Of a stretch of 64,000 nucleotides of DNA, positions 41,917 to 50,422 are shown piece by piece; within the stretch, counting starts at the first letter, position 1; every line of letters starts with the position of its first letter. The translations under genes were made by a program, and so were the position numbers. Origin of the DNA: JABSQH01 sp039177505. GTDB lineage: Bacteria; Actinomycetota; Acidimicrobiia; Acidimicrobiales; Ilumatobacteraceae. Location: positions 5,760 through 69,759 of the forward strand of contig JBCDFR010000019.1 of the NCBI GenBank assembly GCA_039177505.1, written 5' to 3'. The notes under the pieces were generated by a model, which worked only from the letters and a program-made list of their open reading frames with translations, did no database searches and had not been told where the DNA came from.

Positions 41917-43065
41917 ATGGATCTGTTCGAGTACCAGGGCAAGCAGTACTTTGCCCGCTACGACATCCCGGTCAGCCCAGGTGGCCCGGCCGACACCGTC
42001 GACGAGGCGGTGAAAGAGGCCAACCAGGCCGGCTACCCGGTGGTGGTGAAAGCGCAGGTGCAAGTCGGTGGCCGCGGAAAGGCCGGCGGGATCAAGCTCG
42101 CCGACAACGAGGCCGAGGTGCGCGAGCACGCCGGGAACATCCTCGGAATGGACATCAAGGGCCATACGGTCAACCGGCTGTGGGTCGAGAAGGCGTCGGA
42201 CATCGAAGATGAGTACTACGCCAGCTTCACCCTCGATCGTGCGGCCAAGAAGCACCTGCTGATGCTGTCGGCTGAAGGTGGCGTGGAGATCGAAGCCGTC
42301 GCCGAGTCGAACCCTGACGCAATCGTCAAATTGCACATCGACCCAGTCGACGGCCTCGACCTCGAGGTGGCTCGCGAGTCGTGTGTCGCAGCCAAGCTCC
42401 CGGAACGGGCGGTCGATGGCGCCGCCGAAATCCTCGTCAAGCTGTACCGCTGCTACACCGAAGGCGACTGCGACCTCGCCGAGATCAACCCGTTGATTCT
42501 CAAGCCGACGGGCGAAGTGCACGCTCTCGACGCGAAGGTCACCCTCGACAACTCCGCCGCGTACCGGCACCCGGAATGGGAGGCGTTCGCAGCTACGGAA
42601 GTGCTCGACGATCGCGAGCAGTTGGCGAAGGAAAAGGGCCTGCAGTACATCGGCCTCGACGGCTCGGTGGGGATCATCGCCAACGGCGCCGGCCTGGCGA
42701 TGTCGACGCTCGACGTCGTCAATCAGGTCGGCGGTACCGCCGCGAACTTCCTCGACATCGGTGGCGGCGCCAACGCCGACGTGATGGCTGGAGCGCTCGA
42801 AGTGATCAACTTCGACGAGAACGTGGTGTCGATTCTGATCAACATCTTTGGTGGCATCACTCGTGGCGAGGAAGTCGCCAAGGGCATCGTCGAAGCGATG
42901 AGTCGAGTCGACCTGCGGGCGCCCATCGTGATCCGACTCGATGGCACCAACGCCGAAGAGGGCCGCCAGATCCTGCTCGACGCCGGTATTCCCGAAGAGA
43001 AGCTGCGCTCCGAGCCGACCATGCTCGAAGCCGCGCTCGCTGCCGTCTCGACCGCCAACGCCTGA
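41917..43065 (+). CDS. sucC: succinyl-CoA synthetase beta subunit (ADP-forming)
   Basis: A 382-residue ATP-grasp subunit of succinyl-CoA ligase in the TCA cycle. The start MDLFEYQGKQYF is typical, with VVKAQVQVGGRGKAGG for nucleotide binding, LAEINPLIL for metal binding, and NIFGGITRGEEVA near the CoA-subunit contact. The length fits SucC. The ATG at 41917 has AAAGGA at good spacing. The preceding B12 subunit and following sucD are on the same strand at 13-base gaps, giving an operon that may link propionate/methylmalonyl metabolism and the TCA cycle. Confidence 0.96.
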   Translation: MDLFEYQGKQYFARYDIPVSPGGPADTVDEAVKEANQAGYPVVVKAQVQVGGRGKAGGIKLADNEAEVREHAGNILGMDIKGHTVNRLWVEKASDIEDEYYASFTLDRAAKKHLLMLSAEGGVEIEAVAESNPDAIVKLHIDPVDGLDLEVARESCVAAKLPERAVDGAAEILVKLYRCYTEGDCDLAEINPLILKPTGEVHALDAKVTLDNSAAYRHPEWEAFAATEVLDDREQLAKEKGLQYIGLDGSVGIIANGAGLAMSTLDVVNQVGGTAANFLDIGGGANADVMAGALEVINFDENVVSILINIFGGITRGEEVAKGIVEAMSRVDLRAPIVIRLDGTNAEEGRQILLDAGIPEEKLRSEPTMLEAALAAVSTANA

Positions 43066-43078
43066 GAGGAACCGACCC

Positions 43079-43978
43079 ATGGCCATCTTTGTCAACGAGA
43101 ACACCAAGGTCGTCGTCCAGGGCCTCACCGGCGGTCAAGGCCGCTACCACGGGCTCCGCAATCGGGACTACGGCACCAACGTCGTCGGCGGCGTCACACC
43201 CGGCAAGGGAGGACAAGACGTCGACGGGATTCCCGTCTTCAACTCGGTCACCGAGGCCGTCGAGGCGACCGGGGCCGACGCGTCGTTCGTCGCTGTCCCG
43301 CCGAAGTTTGCGTCCGGTGCGATTATTGAAGCCGCCGAAGCCGGCATCGCCTTTGTCGTGTGCATCACCGAAGGAATCCCCGCACAGGACGAGGCGATGA
43401 CGTACAACGTTCTGGTCCGCAATCATCCAGGTACCCGGCTGCTCGGCCCGAACTGTCCTGGCGTGATCTCGCCGGGCAAATGCAATATCGGCATCACCGC
43501 CGGTGAAATCGCTCAGAACCCGACCGCCCATGGGCCGAACGTCGGCATCGTCAGCCGGTCGGGCACGCTCACGTACCAGGCGCTGTACGAGCTCAAGCAG
43601 GCGGGCATCGGCGTCTCGACGTGCGTCGGGATCGGCGGCGATCCGGTGCCGGGGACGAACTTCATCGACTGTCTCGAGCGGTTCCAGTCCGATCCCGAGA
43701 CGCACGCCATCATGATGATCGGTGAGATCGGCGGGTCGGCCGAAGAAGAGGCCGCTGCGTTCATCGATGCCAACGTGACCAAGCCGATGGCCGCCTACAT
43801 CGCCGGCGTCACGGCGCCCCCTGGCAAGAAGATGGGCCATGCCGGCGCCATCGTGTCGGGCGGCAAGGGCACAGCGCAGGGCAAGATGTCGGCGCTCAGC
43901 GAAGCGGGCGTGAAGGTCGGGGTCAACCCGACCGAAGCCGGCGAGCTGATGACCGAGATCGTCCGCGAGCTCTCGTAA
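43079..43978 (+). CDS. sucD: succinyl-CoA synthetase alpha subunit
   Basis: A 299-residue subunit that binds CoA and carries the phosphohistidine. VVVQGLTGGQGRYHG is the CoA-binding start, GPNCPGVISPGKCNIGI and SRSGTLTYQ follow, and the phospho-acceptor His254 is in KMGHAGAIVSGGKGT. With SucC it makes ATP (or GTP) from succinyl-CoA. The ATG at 43079 lies 13 bases after sucC behind GAGAGGA. A hairpin without a T-run follows at 44032. Confidence 0.97.
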   Translation: MAIFVNENTKVVVQGLTGGQGRYHGLRNRDYGTNVVGGVTPGKGGQDVDGIPVFNSVTEAVEATGADASFVAVPPKFASGAIIEAAEAGIAFVVCITEGIPAQDEAMTYNVLVRNHPGTRLLGPNCPGVISPGKCNIGITAGEIAQNPTAHGPNVGIVSRSGTLTYQALYELKQAGIGVSTCVGIGGDPVPGTNFIDCLERFQSDPETHAIMMIGEIGGSAEEEAAAFIDANVTKPMAAYIAGVTAPPGKKMGHAGAIVSGGKGTAQGKMSALSEAGVKVGVNPTEAGELMTEIVRELS

Positions 43979-44031
43979 CGACGCGCTCGGCCTCACTGCG
44001 GGTCCGAGCCCTGCACGTTGGGACGGCCTCG

Positions 44032-44052
44032 CGCCAGGCGGGCTCCCTGGCG
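44032..44052 (+). terminator. hairpin downstream of sucD
   Basis: Perfect 7-bp inverted repeat CGCCAGG/CCTGGCG with a 7-base loop, 53 bases after the sucD stop and 32 bases before the next gene. No T-run follows, which is common for actinobacterial terminators, so it may be a terminator or a processing site. Confidence 0.4.
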
Positions 44053-44084
44053 GTCGCGCCGCCGGCTCTGGCTAGCTTCTGCAC

Positions 44085-45041
44085 GTGGGTTCATCGTCGG
44101 CCAACTACCTGGACACTTCCGAGTGGGACCCGGCCGACGTGTCGTCGGGCGGGTCGCGGATGATTCCGATCGATACGCCGATCGGCACGTTCCGCGTCTG
44201 GACCAAGCGCGTCGGCACCAATCCCGATCTCAAGGTGCTCTTGTTGCACGGCGGGCCGGGGGCGACGAGCGAGCTCTACGAGGGGTTCGACACGCAGCTC
44301 CCGCCCGCCGGTATCGAGTACTACCACTACGACCAGCTCGGGTCGTTCCGGAGCGATCAGCCAGACGACCGCTCATTGTGGACGCTCGAACGTTTCGTCG
44401 ACGAGGTCGAGCAGGTACGGGTTGCGCTCGGTCTCGACCGTGACAACTTCGTGCTGTTCGGTCAGTCGTGGGGCGGGATGCTCGCCACGGAGTACGCGTT
44501 GCACCATCAAGAGCAGCTGAAGGGCATCGTGATCTCGAACATGATGTCGAGCGTCCCGGCGTACAACCGATACGCCCACGACGTGCTGATGCCGACGATC
44601 GACCCCGGCGCACTCGCCGAGATCAAGCAGCTTGAGGCCGCTGGAGCCACGAGCGACCCCCGATACGAGGAGCTGCTGTTCGAGCATCACTACCGATTCC
44701 ACGTGTGCCGTCTCCCGCTCGACGAGTGGCCCGAACCCGTCCACCGTGGCTTCGCACACATCAACCAGGCGGTATACGAGTACATGCAAGGTCCGAGCGA
44801 GCTCGGACTGTCGGGAACGCTCGAGACCTGGGACCGCTCAGACGACCTCGCTGCGATCGAGGTCCCGACGCTCGTGATCGGCGCCGAACACGACACGATG
44901 GATCCGTCGCACGGGCAGTGGATGGCCGAGCAGCTGCCGCAGGGCACATACCTGCACTGCCCGAACGGCAGCCATCTCGCGCAATTCGACGACCCCGACC
45001 ACTTCTGGCCGGGTGTGATCAGCTTTCTGCGGTCGCTCTGA
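44085..45041 (+). CDS. proline iminopeptidase-type alpha/beta hydrolase
   Basis: A 318-residue hydrolase of the S33 proline-iminopeptidase group. LLLHGGPGAT is the oxyanion-hole motif, FGQSWGGML holds the nucleophile Ser, TLVIGAEHDTMDP the Asp, and NGSHLAQFDD the His. These enzymes remove N-terminal proline, or act on similar amides, in the cytoplasm. It starts with GTG 44085. Both the HGGPG and GQSWGG motifs favour proline iminopeptidase over haloalkane dehalogenase or epoxide hydrolase. Confidence 0.88.
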   Translation: MGSSSANYLDTSEWDPADVSSGGSRMIPIDTPIGTFRVWTKRVGTNPDLKVLLLHGGPGATSELYEGFDTQLPPAGIEYYHYDQLGSFRSDQPDDRSLWTLERFVDEVEQVRVALGLDRDNFVLFGQSWGGMLATEYALHHQEQLKGIVISNMMSSVPAYNRYAHDVLMPTIDPGALAEIKQLEAAGATSDPRYEELLFEHHYRFHVCRLPLDEWPEPVHRGFAHINQAVYEYMQGPSELGLSGTLETWDRSDDLAAIEVPTLVIGAEHDTMDPSHGQWMAEQLPQGTYLHCPNGSHLAQFDDPDHFWPGVISFLRSL

Positions 45042-45056
45042 TCGAGCGACGGAGCG

Positions 45057-45584
45057 TTAGCTCTCGGTGCTCGGCGGCGCGGGTGGGGGCGGGGGAGGGG
45101 TGTCGCCGCCGTCGTCGCCGCCGGAGAAGCTCTGCTTCATCTTGTCCATGTTGGTCAGGTCTTTGATGTCGCCGCCCGACGCCTGGAAGCCCATGAACGC
45201 CCCAGCAACCGAGATTGCCGACCAGATCAGTGCGCCCCACATGCCGATGCCGCGGTCGCCGGTAACCAGCCCGAGGTCGCGCCCGCCGAGGATGATCTGG
45301 ATGATCATCAGCAACGTCGCCAAGCCGGCAGCGAGCAGGAAGATGATGTCCCATGGCTGGTTCTCGGGGAGCCGGCCGCCCGCTCGTGAGAAGGCGAGGA
45401 CACCGACCGCCACGACGAGGATCCAGGCAATGCCACCGGTGAGGAAGTAGTTGAACGGTCCGTCGCCGCCTTCGCTGAACGGAGCGGGCAGCGTCGTCCA
45501 GTCGAGGACAAAGCCGAGCACGAGCATCGCGGCGCCCCCTCCGACCATCAACCAGTCCGACGTCTTGAAATTGCTGAAGTCCAC
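45057..45584 (-). CDS. four-helix membrane protein with Pro-rich tail
   Basis: A 175-residue protein of unknown function. Four hydrophobic segments: WLMVGGGAAMLVLGFVL, YFLTGGIAWILVVAVGVLAF, IIFLLAAGLATLLMIIQIIL and WGALIWSAISVAGAFMGF. The C-terminus is cytoplasmic and ends in a run of prolines (TPPPPPPAPP). The GTG at 45584 is supported by GGGAGG eight bases upstream; the ORF extends further but without similarity. Many actinobacteria carry such small four-helix proteins with unstructured tails and no known role. Confidence 0.75.
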   Translation of the reverse strand: MDFSNFKTSDWLMVGGGAAMLVLGFVLDWTTLPAPFSEGGDGPFNYFLTGGIAWILVVAVGVLAFSRAGGRLPENQPWDIIFLLAAGLATLLMIIQIILGGRDLGLVTGDRGIGMWGALIWSAISVAGAFMGFQASGGDIKDLTNMDKMKQSFSGGDDGGDTPPPPPPAPPSTES

Positions 45585-45711
45585 TGTGTTTCCCTCCCGG
45601 GACCCATGAGATCCCTTGATCCAGCGCCGACCGTAGTTCCTGAACACGCAGCGTGACGCGAATGTCATACAAGCGCGCCAAGAACGGGTCGCTGTTGGGT
45701 ACGGTCGCACC

Positions 45712-47238
45712 GTGCCGACAGCGTTGCTCTCCGTCTATGACAAGTCCGGAATCGCCGAGTTCGCCGCCGAGCTCTCTGCGCTCGGGTGGTCGCTCGTGTC
45801 GAGCGGGGGAACCGCGCGGGCCGTTGCCGACGAGGGAGTCGAGGTGACCGACGTGGTCGAGCTCACAGGCGTCCCCGCCATCCTCGGCCACCGCGTGGTG
45901 ACGCTGCATCCCACGGTGCACGGCGGGATCCTGGCGAATACGGCCGACGCCGAACATCGCGCCGACATGGACGCCTACGGCATCGAGCCGATCGATCTCG
46001 TCGTCGGCAATCTGTACCCGTTCTCGAGCGATCCGAGCATCGACCTGATCGACATCGGTGGGCCGGCGATGGTGCGTGCTGCGGCGAAGAACCACGACCG
46101 AGTCGGTGTGATCGTCGATCCTGACGACTACGCACCGGTGCTCGCCGAGCTACGGGCCGACGGTGCACTGTCGGCGGCCACGCGTCGACGTCTCGCCAGG
46201 GCGGCCTTCGCCCATACCGCTGCCTACGACGCAGCGATCGTCACCTGGTTCGACGAATCCGTCGACGACGAGGCCGGCACCGAAGCGACCGACGCCGCGG
46301 TGCTGCCGTCCTCGCTGCACCTCGCGCTCGAGAACGTGCAGCCGCTGCGCTACGGCGAGAACCCCCATCAGGCCGGCGCTCGCTACCGGCAGGTTGGCGC
46401 CACCGGATGGTGGGACTCGATGACCCAACACGGTGGCAAGGAGCTGAGCTACCTCAACGTGTTCGACACCGAAGCGGCCTGGCGCCTCGTCAACCGCTTC
46501 GACGATCCGGCGTGTGTGGTCGTCAAACACGCCAACCCGTGTGGTGTGGCCGTCGCCACCGATGCCACCGACGCCTACGTCCGGGCCAATGCGTGCGATC
46601 CGGTGAGCGCGTTCGGTGGCATCGTCGCAATCAATCGCGCTGTGCCGGCATCGCTGGCAACCGCCCTCGTAGAAGTGTTCACCGAGGTGGTGGTCGCGCC
46701 GTCGTTCGACGCCGAGGCACTCGAGATTCTCGGGTCGAAGAAGAACCTGCGGGTGATCTCTGCGAACCCGCCGTCGCCACTGCCGTTCGACGTCCGACCG
46801 GTCGACGGTGGTTTGCTCGTGCAACAGCCCGATCCCTACGCCGGGCGGTCGGCCGATTGGCGCGTGGTCACCGAGGCCGAACCGACCGACGAGCAGTGGG
46901 CCGACCTGGAGTTCGCCTGGCAGGTGTGCGCCGCGGTGAGTTCGAACGCGATCGTCTACACCAAGGATCTCCAGGCCTTCGGTATCGGGGCTGGACAGCA
47001 GAACCGCCTCGACTCGGCGCGTATCGCGGCCGAGCGGGCCGACGGTCGTGCCACAGGCGGTGCATGCGCCAGCGACGCGTTCTTCCCGTTCCGCGACGGG
47101 CTCGATGCGGCGCACGCGGCCGGCGTCGGCTCGGTGATCCAACCGGGCGGCTCGGTGCGCGACGAAGAAGTGATCGCCGCAGCCAACGAACACGGCATCG
47201 CCATGGTGTTCACCGGCCAGCGCCACTTCCGGCACTGA
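45712..47238 (+). CDS. purH: bifunctional AICAR transformylase/IMP cyclohydrolase
   Basis: A 508-residue enzyme for the last two steps of IMP synthesis. The N-terminal MGS-like cyclohydrolase domain (LLSVYDKSGIAEFA; SSGGTARAV; HPTVHGGILA; DLVVGNLYPF) occupies about residues 1-190. The formyl-transferase domain follows with LRYGENPHQAGARY, LSYLNVFDTEAAWRLV, the KHANPCGVA motif and AFGGIVAINR. It starts with GTG 45712. Separate promoter from metF, since a hairpin and 120 bases lie between. Confidence 0.97.
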   Translation: MPTALLSVYDKSGIAEFAAELSALGWSLVSSGGTARAVADEGVEVTDVVELTGVPAILGHRVVTLHPTVHGGILANTADAEHRADMDAYGIEPIDLVVGNLYPFSSDPSIDLIDIGGPAMVRAAAKNHDRVGVIVDPDDYAPVLAELRADGALSAATRRRLARAAFAHTAAYDAAIVTWFDESVDDEAGTEATDAAVLPSSLHLALENVQPLRYGENPHQAGARYRQVGATGWWDSMTQHGGKELSYLNVFDTEAAWRLVNRFDDPACVVVKHANPCGVAVATDATDAYVRANACDPVSAFGGIVAINRAVPASLATALVEVFTEVVVAPSFDAEALEILGSKKNLRVISANPPSPLPFDVRPVDGGLLVQQPDPYAGRSADWRVVTEAEPTDEQWADLEFAWQVCAAVSSNAIVYTKDLQAFGIGAGQQNRLDSARIAAERADGRATGGACASDAFFPFRDGLDAAHAAGVGSVIQPGGSVRDEEVIAAANEHGIAMVFTGQRHFRH

Positions 47239-47299
47239 CACGATCCGCTCGACGTTCCGTCTGATCCGACCCTCCGTCTGACCTGAGGGCCTCGTGGTC

Positions 47300-47318
47300 C
47301 GACGGCCTCGGGCCGTCG
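47300..47318 (+). terminator. hairpin downstream of purH
   Basis: Perfect 7-bp stem CGACGGC/GCCGTCG with a 5-base loop, 61 bases after the purH stop. It lacks a T-run. It may terminate purH or lie in the metF leader; no S-adenosylmethionine or cobalamin riboswitch features are recognisable. Confidence 0.4.
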
Positions 47319-47358
47319 TGGCCTGATGTGCTTGCGCTCGGCAGATAGCGTTCTTCGA

Positions 47359-48213
47359 ATGGCTCGGATTGCAGAACGGCTGGCCAGCGGGCCGACGCTG
47401 TCGTTCGAGTTCTTCCCCCCGAAGACCACCGGTGCGCAGCTCACCCTCGGCCGCACCGTCGCCGCCGTCGAACCGCTGAAGCCGGACTTCGTCAGCGTCA
47501 CCTACGGCGCGGGCGGCTCGGATCGACATCGCACCGGCGATGTCGTCACCTGGATGCGTCGCGAGACCGACCTCGAGCCCATGGCTCATCTCACGTGCGT
47601 CGGCCACCACCGCGATGAGGTCGCCTCGCTGCTCGTGGAGTACCGCCGTCTCGGGGTGGAGAACATCCTCGCGTTGGGCGGCGACCCACCAAAGGACGGT
47701 CACGTCGCCGGCGACTACCAATTCGCCAGCGATCTCATCGCCGACGTCGCTGCTCCCGGCTGTTTCTCCGTCGGCGTCGCCGCACACCCTGAGGTACACC
47801 CGCGCTCCCCCGACCGGGCGAGCGACCGCCGACACCTGGCCGACAAACTCGCCATTGCTGACTTCGCCATCACCCAGTTCTTCTTCGAAGTGGAGCACTA
47901 CATCCGGCTGGTCGACGAGTTGTCCGACCTCGGCGTCGACAAACCGGTCGTCCCCGGCGTCATGCCCATTGCCAACCTCGTTCCGATCCAGCGGATGGCC
48001 GCAACGAACGGCACCGAGATTCCACAGTGGCTGAGCGATCGAATCGCTCGCGCCGACGATCCCGGCGAAGTGGCCCGGATCGGCACCGAAGTGGCCATCG
48101 ACCTTGCCGCGCAATTGCTCGACGCGGGCGCTCCCGGCATTCACCTCTATACGCTCAATCGTCCAGACGCGGCGCAACATGTGTGTGCCGCGCTCGATCT
48201 CCGCCACGACTGA
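47359..48213 (+). CDS. metF: 5,10-methylenetetrahydrofolate reductase
   Basis: A 284-residue MTHFR that makes 5-methyltetrahydrofolate for methionine synthesis. SFEFFPPKT is the N-terminal signature with the catalytic Glu; VTYGAGGSD and LTCVGH fit the FAD barrel; NILALGGDPP and AAHPEVHP are further family motifs, and FFFEVEHY lies near the folate site. The length is close to bacterial MetF. The ATG at 47359 is used. The stop overlaps the next ATG (TGATG), so the acyltransferase downstream may be co-translated by chance of compaction. Confidence 0.95.
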   Translation: MARIAERLASGPTLSFEFFPPKTTGAQLTLGRTVAAVEPLKPDFVSVTYGAGGSDRHRTGDVVTWMRRETDLEPMAHLTCVGHHRDEVASLLVEYRRLGVENILALGGDPPKDGHVAGDYQFASDLIADVAAPGCFSVGVAAHPEVHPRSPDRASDRRHLADKLAIADFAITQFFFEVEHYIRLVDELSDLGVDKPVVPGVMPIANLVPIQRMAATNGTEIPQWLSDRIARADDPGEVARIGTEVAIDLAAQLLDAGAPGIHLYTLNRPDAAQHVCAALDLRHD

Positions 48214-50354
48214 TGCCCCCGGACGCCACGACGACGAGCGCCACCTCCGACACCGCCCCGACCTGGACGACTCGCGAAAAAGTTGGCGGGATGCCCCGGC
48301 CCGCCGGCGCCGGCCGGCCCGACATCAGTCGTGTGCCGTACCTGCCCGGTCTCGACGGGATGCGCGCCCTCGCTGTGGTCGCAGTGATGGTGTACCACGC
48401 CAATTCGAGCTGGTTGAAGGGCGGGTTTCTCGGCGTCGAAGTGTTCTTCGTGATCTCCGGCTACCTGATCACGTTGCTGCTCGTCGCCGAGAAGGAGCGC
48501 TCCGACACCGTCGACATGAAGCAGTTCTGGATCCGGCGCGCGCGGCGTCTGCTGCCGGCGCTGTTCTTGATGATCACGCTGCTGACGATCTGGACAGCGC
48601 TGTTCGAACGCGATGCGCTCGGCAAACTGCGCGGCGACGTCGTGGCGGCGTTCTTCTACGTGTCGAACTGGTACCAGATCTTCACCGGTGCCGGGTACAC
48701 CGCACCCAACGACTTCGCTCCGCTGCGTCATCTGTGGAGCCTGGCGGTGGAGGAGCAGTTCTACCTCGTGTGGCCGCTCGTGATGGTGCTGGTGCTGCGT
48801 GCCGGAAGTCGCGGAGTCACCTCGATGGCCCGGTGGTTCTTGCTTGCGGCGGTCGTCATCACTGTGCTCATGGCCGTGCTGTATCAGCCCGGACCGATTC
48901 GCTCGCCCGAGTTGACCCCTGATCAGTACTGGACCGTCTTCGGCCGAGAGATCTCCAAAGTCGACACCTTGTACCTGTCGACGATTACTCGCGCCGGCGG
49001 CCTGTTGCTCGGGGCCGCGTTTGCGCTCGTCTGGCGGCCAGTGGCGGTGATGCGCGGCCCGTTGCGCACGAAAGGACGGCTGCTCGACGGCTTCGCGCTC
49101 GTCGGGTTCGTCGGCATCGCGGCGATGTGCGTCTACGTCGGCCTGGTGGATATCGACGGTGCCGACCCATTTCTGTTCCGCGGCGGCTTCTTCATCGCCT
49201 CGCTGCTGACGCTCATGATGATCGCGGGTGTCACCCACCAACATGCGTTCACCAGCAGGGTCCTCCGCATCCCGGTCTTGCTGTGGATCGGTACCCGCTC
49301 TTACGGGCTGTACCTGTACCACTGGCCGATTTACCAGCTGATCCGCAACATCGCCGGCAAGCCGCTCGAGTTCCACGAGTTTGCGCTGGCGATGGTCGCC
49401 ACGGCGATCATCACCGAGTTGTCGTACCGCTACGTCGAGACGCCGATCCGCAAGGGTGCGTTGGGTCGGATGTGGACGAGCCTTCGCGATCCGCGGCACC
49501 CCTCGCGCCGAGGGGCCGTCGTCACGGGTGCTGCTGTCGGCACCGCACTCGCGGTGTTCGCCGGTGCGAGCCTGGCCACCGCCGAGCTCAAGCAGAACGA
49601 GGTCGCCGAATCCATTGAGGAGGGGCGCGCGGCCACCTGCGACGTGGTCAACGACCCCACCTGCGGCGCTGTCGACGAACCTGAACCGACCGGAGACGTC
49701 GGTGCGACAGCGGACTCCGCCGGGGATCCGACCAGCGAGACGGTCGTCGTCGACAGCGGGGGCGACGAGACCGAGGGCGACGGAGCCGATCCAGCCACAG
49801 TCACCGAGGAGACCATCGCCGGTGGCGTGGTCGTCCCCGAGACCACTGCCGCGCCTAGTCCGTCTACGACGGCGGCGCCTCCGGCCAACATCTCGAGGCT
49901 GGCGGTCGGCGACTCGGTCATGCTCGGCGCCGCTCCCGCACTGCAGGAACTGGGCTTCACCGTCGACGCCACCGAGAGCCGCGCCTTCATCAACGGGCTC
50001 GATACGGTGCTCACGCTCGAGCAACAGGGTCGGCTGGGCGACACGGTGGTGATTCACCTCGGAACCAATGGCCCGATTTCGCAGAGTGAGATGGATCGGA
50101 TGATGGCCGCGCTCTCCGGTGTGCCGAACGTGATTCTTGTGCTCAACAGCCTGCCGGCAAGCTTCGATTACACCGACGACAACAACGCGTTGATCATCAA
50201 CGCCGCGGCAAGTAGTCCCAATACGACCGCGCTGTATTGGAACGATCTGGTCAACACGTGCCCGGGCGACTGTCTGTACGAGGACGAGATCCACCTGCGC
50301 CCCGATGGCCAGGAGTACTACGCCGCGCTGATCGCCAACGCACTGGGTTTGTAA
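48213..50354 (+). CDS. OafA-type acyltransferase with C-terminal SGNH domain, paralogue 1
   Basis: A 713-residue membrane acyltransferase. An acyltransferase-3 domain with about ten helices begins at YLPGLDGMRALAVVAVMVYH (His in the catalytic motif) and includes FFVISGYLITLLL, RRARRLLPAL and RHLWSLAVEEQFYLVWP. A linker rich in Glu, Asp and Thr follows (residues ~490-560), then an extracytoplasmic SGNH hydrolase-like domain: GDSVMLGAA (Ser), HLGTNG (Asn) and DEIHLRPDG (Asp/His). Such proteins O-acetylate peptidoglycan, lipopolysaccharide or secreted glycans. The ATG at 48213 overlaps the metF stop. A close paralogue follows. Confidence 0.9.
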   Translation: MPPDATTTSATSDTAPTWTTREKVGGMPRPAGAGRPDISRVPYLPGLDGMRALAVVAVMVYHANSSWLKGGFLGVEVFFVISGYLITLLLVAEKERSDTVDMKQFWIRRARRLLPALFLMITLLTIWTALFERDALGKLRGDVVAAFFYVSNWYQIFTGAGYTAPNDFAPLRHLWSLAVEEQFYLVWPLVMVLVLRAGSRGVTSMARWFLLAAVVITVLMAVLYQPGPIRSPELTPDQYWTVFGREISKVDTLYLSTITRAGGLLLGAAFALVWRPVAVMRGPLRTKGRLLDGFALVGFVGIAAMCVYVGLVDIDGADPFLFRGGFFIASLLTLMMIAGVTHQHAFTSRVLRIPVLLWIGTRSYGLYLYHWPIYQLIRNIAGKPLEFHEFALAMVATAIITELSYRYVETPIRKGALGRMWTSLRDPRHPSRRGAVVTGAAVGTALAVFAGASLATAELKQNEVAESIEEGRAATCDVVNDPTCGAVDEPEPTGDVGATADSAGDPTSETVVVDSGGDETEGDGADPATVTEETIAGGVVVPETTAAPSPSTTAAPPANISRLAVGDSVMLGAAPALQELGFTVDATESRAFINGLDTVLTLEQQGRLGDTVVIHLGTNGPISQSEMDRMMAALSGVPNVILVLNSLPASFDYTDDNNALIINAAASSPNTTALYWNDLVNTCPGDCLYEDEIHLRPDGQEYYAALIANALGL

Positions 50355-50422
50355 CCGGCGTTACACCTTGACCAAGGCGTGACACCGATCCGGCCATCCG
50401 GTCGGTGATACTTGATGCCGCC

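Noticed and set aside
47239..47358. S-adenosylmethionine or cobalamin riboswitch before metF
   Set aside because: Only a simple hairpin is present; the conserved cores of either class are absent.
46150..48207. Long open frame antisense to purH and metF
   Set aside because: Low-complexity, Arg/His/Asp-rich translation with no family motifs; the plus-strand genes have complete catalytic motifs. A high-GC shadow frame.
48147..50294. Long open frame antisense to the first acyltransferase
   Set aside because: Translation is Gln/Asp/Arg-rich without motifs, and the plus-strand product has full acyltransferase and SGNH signatures.
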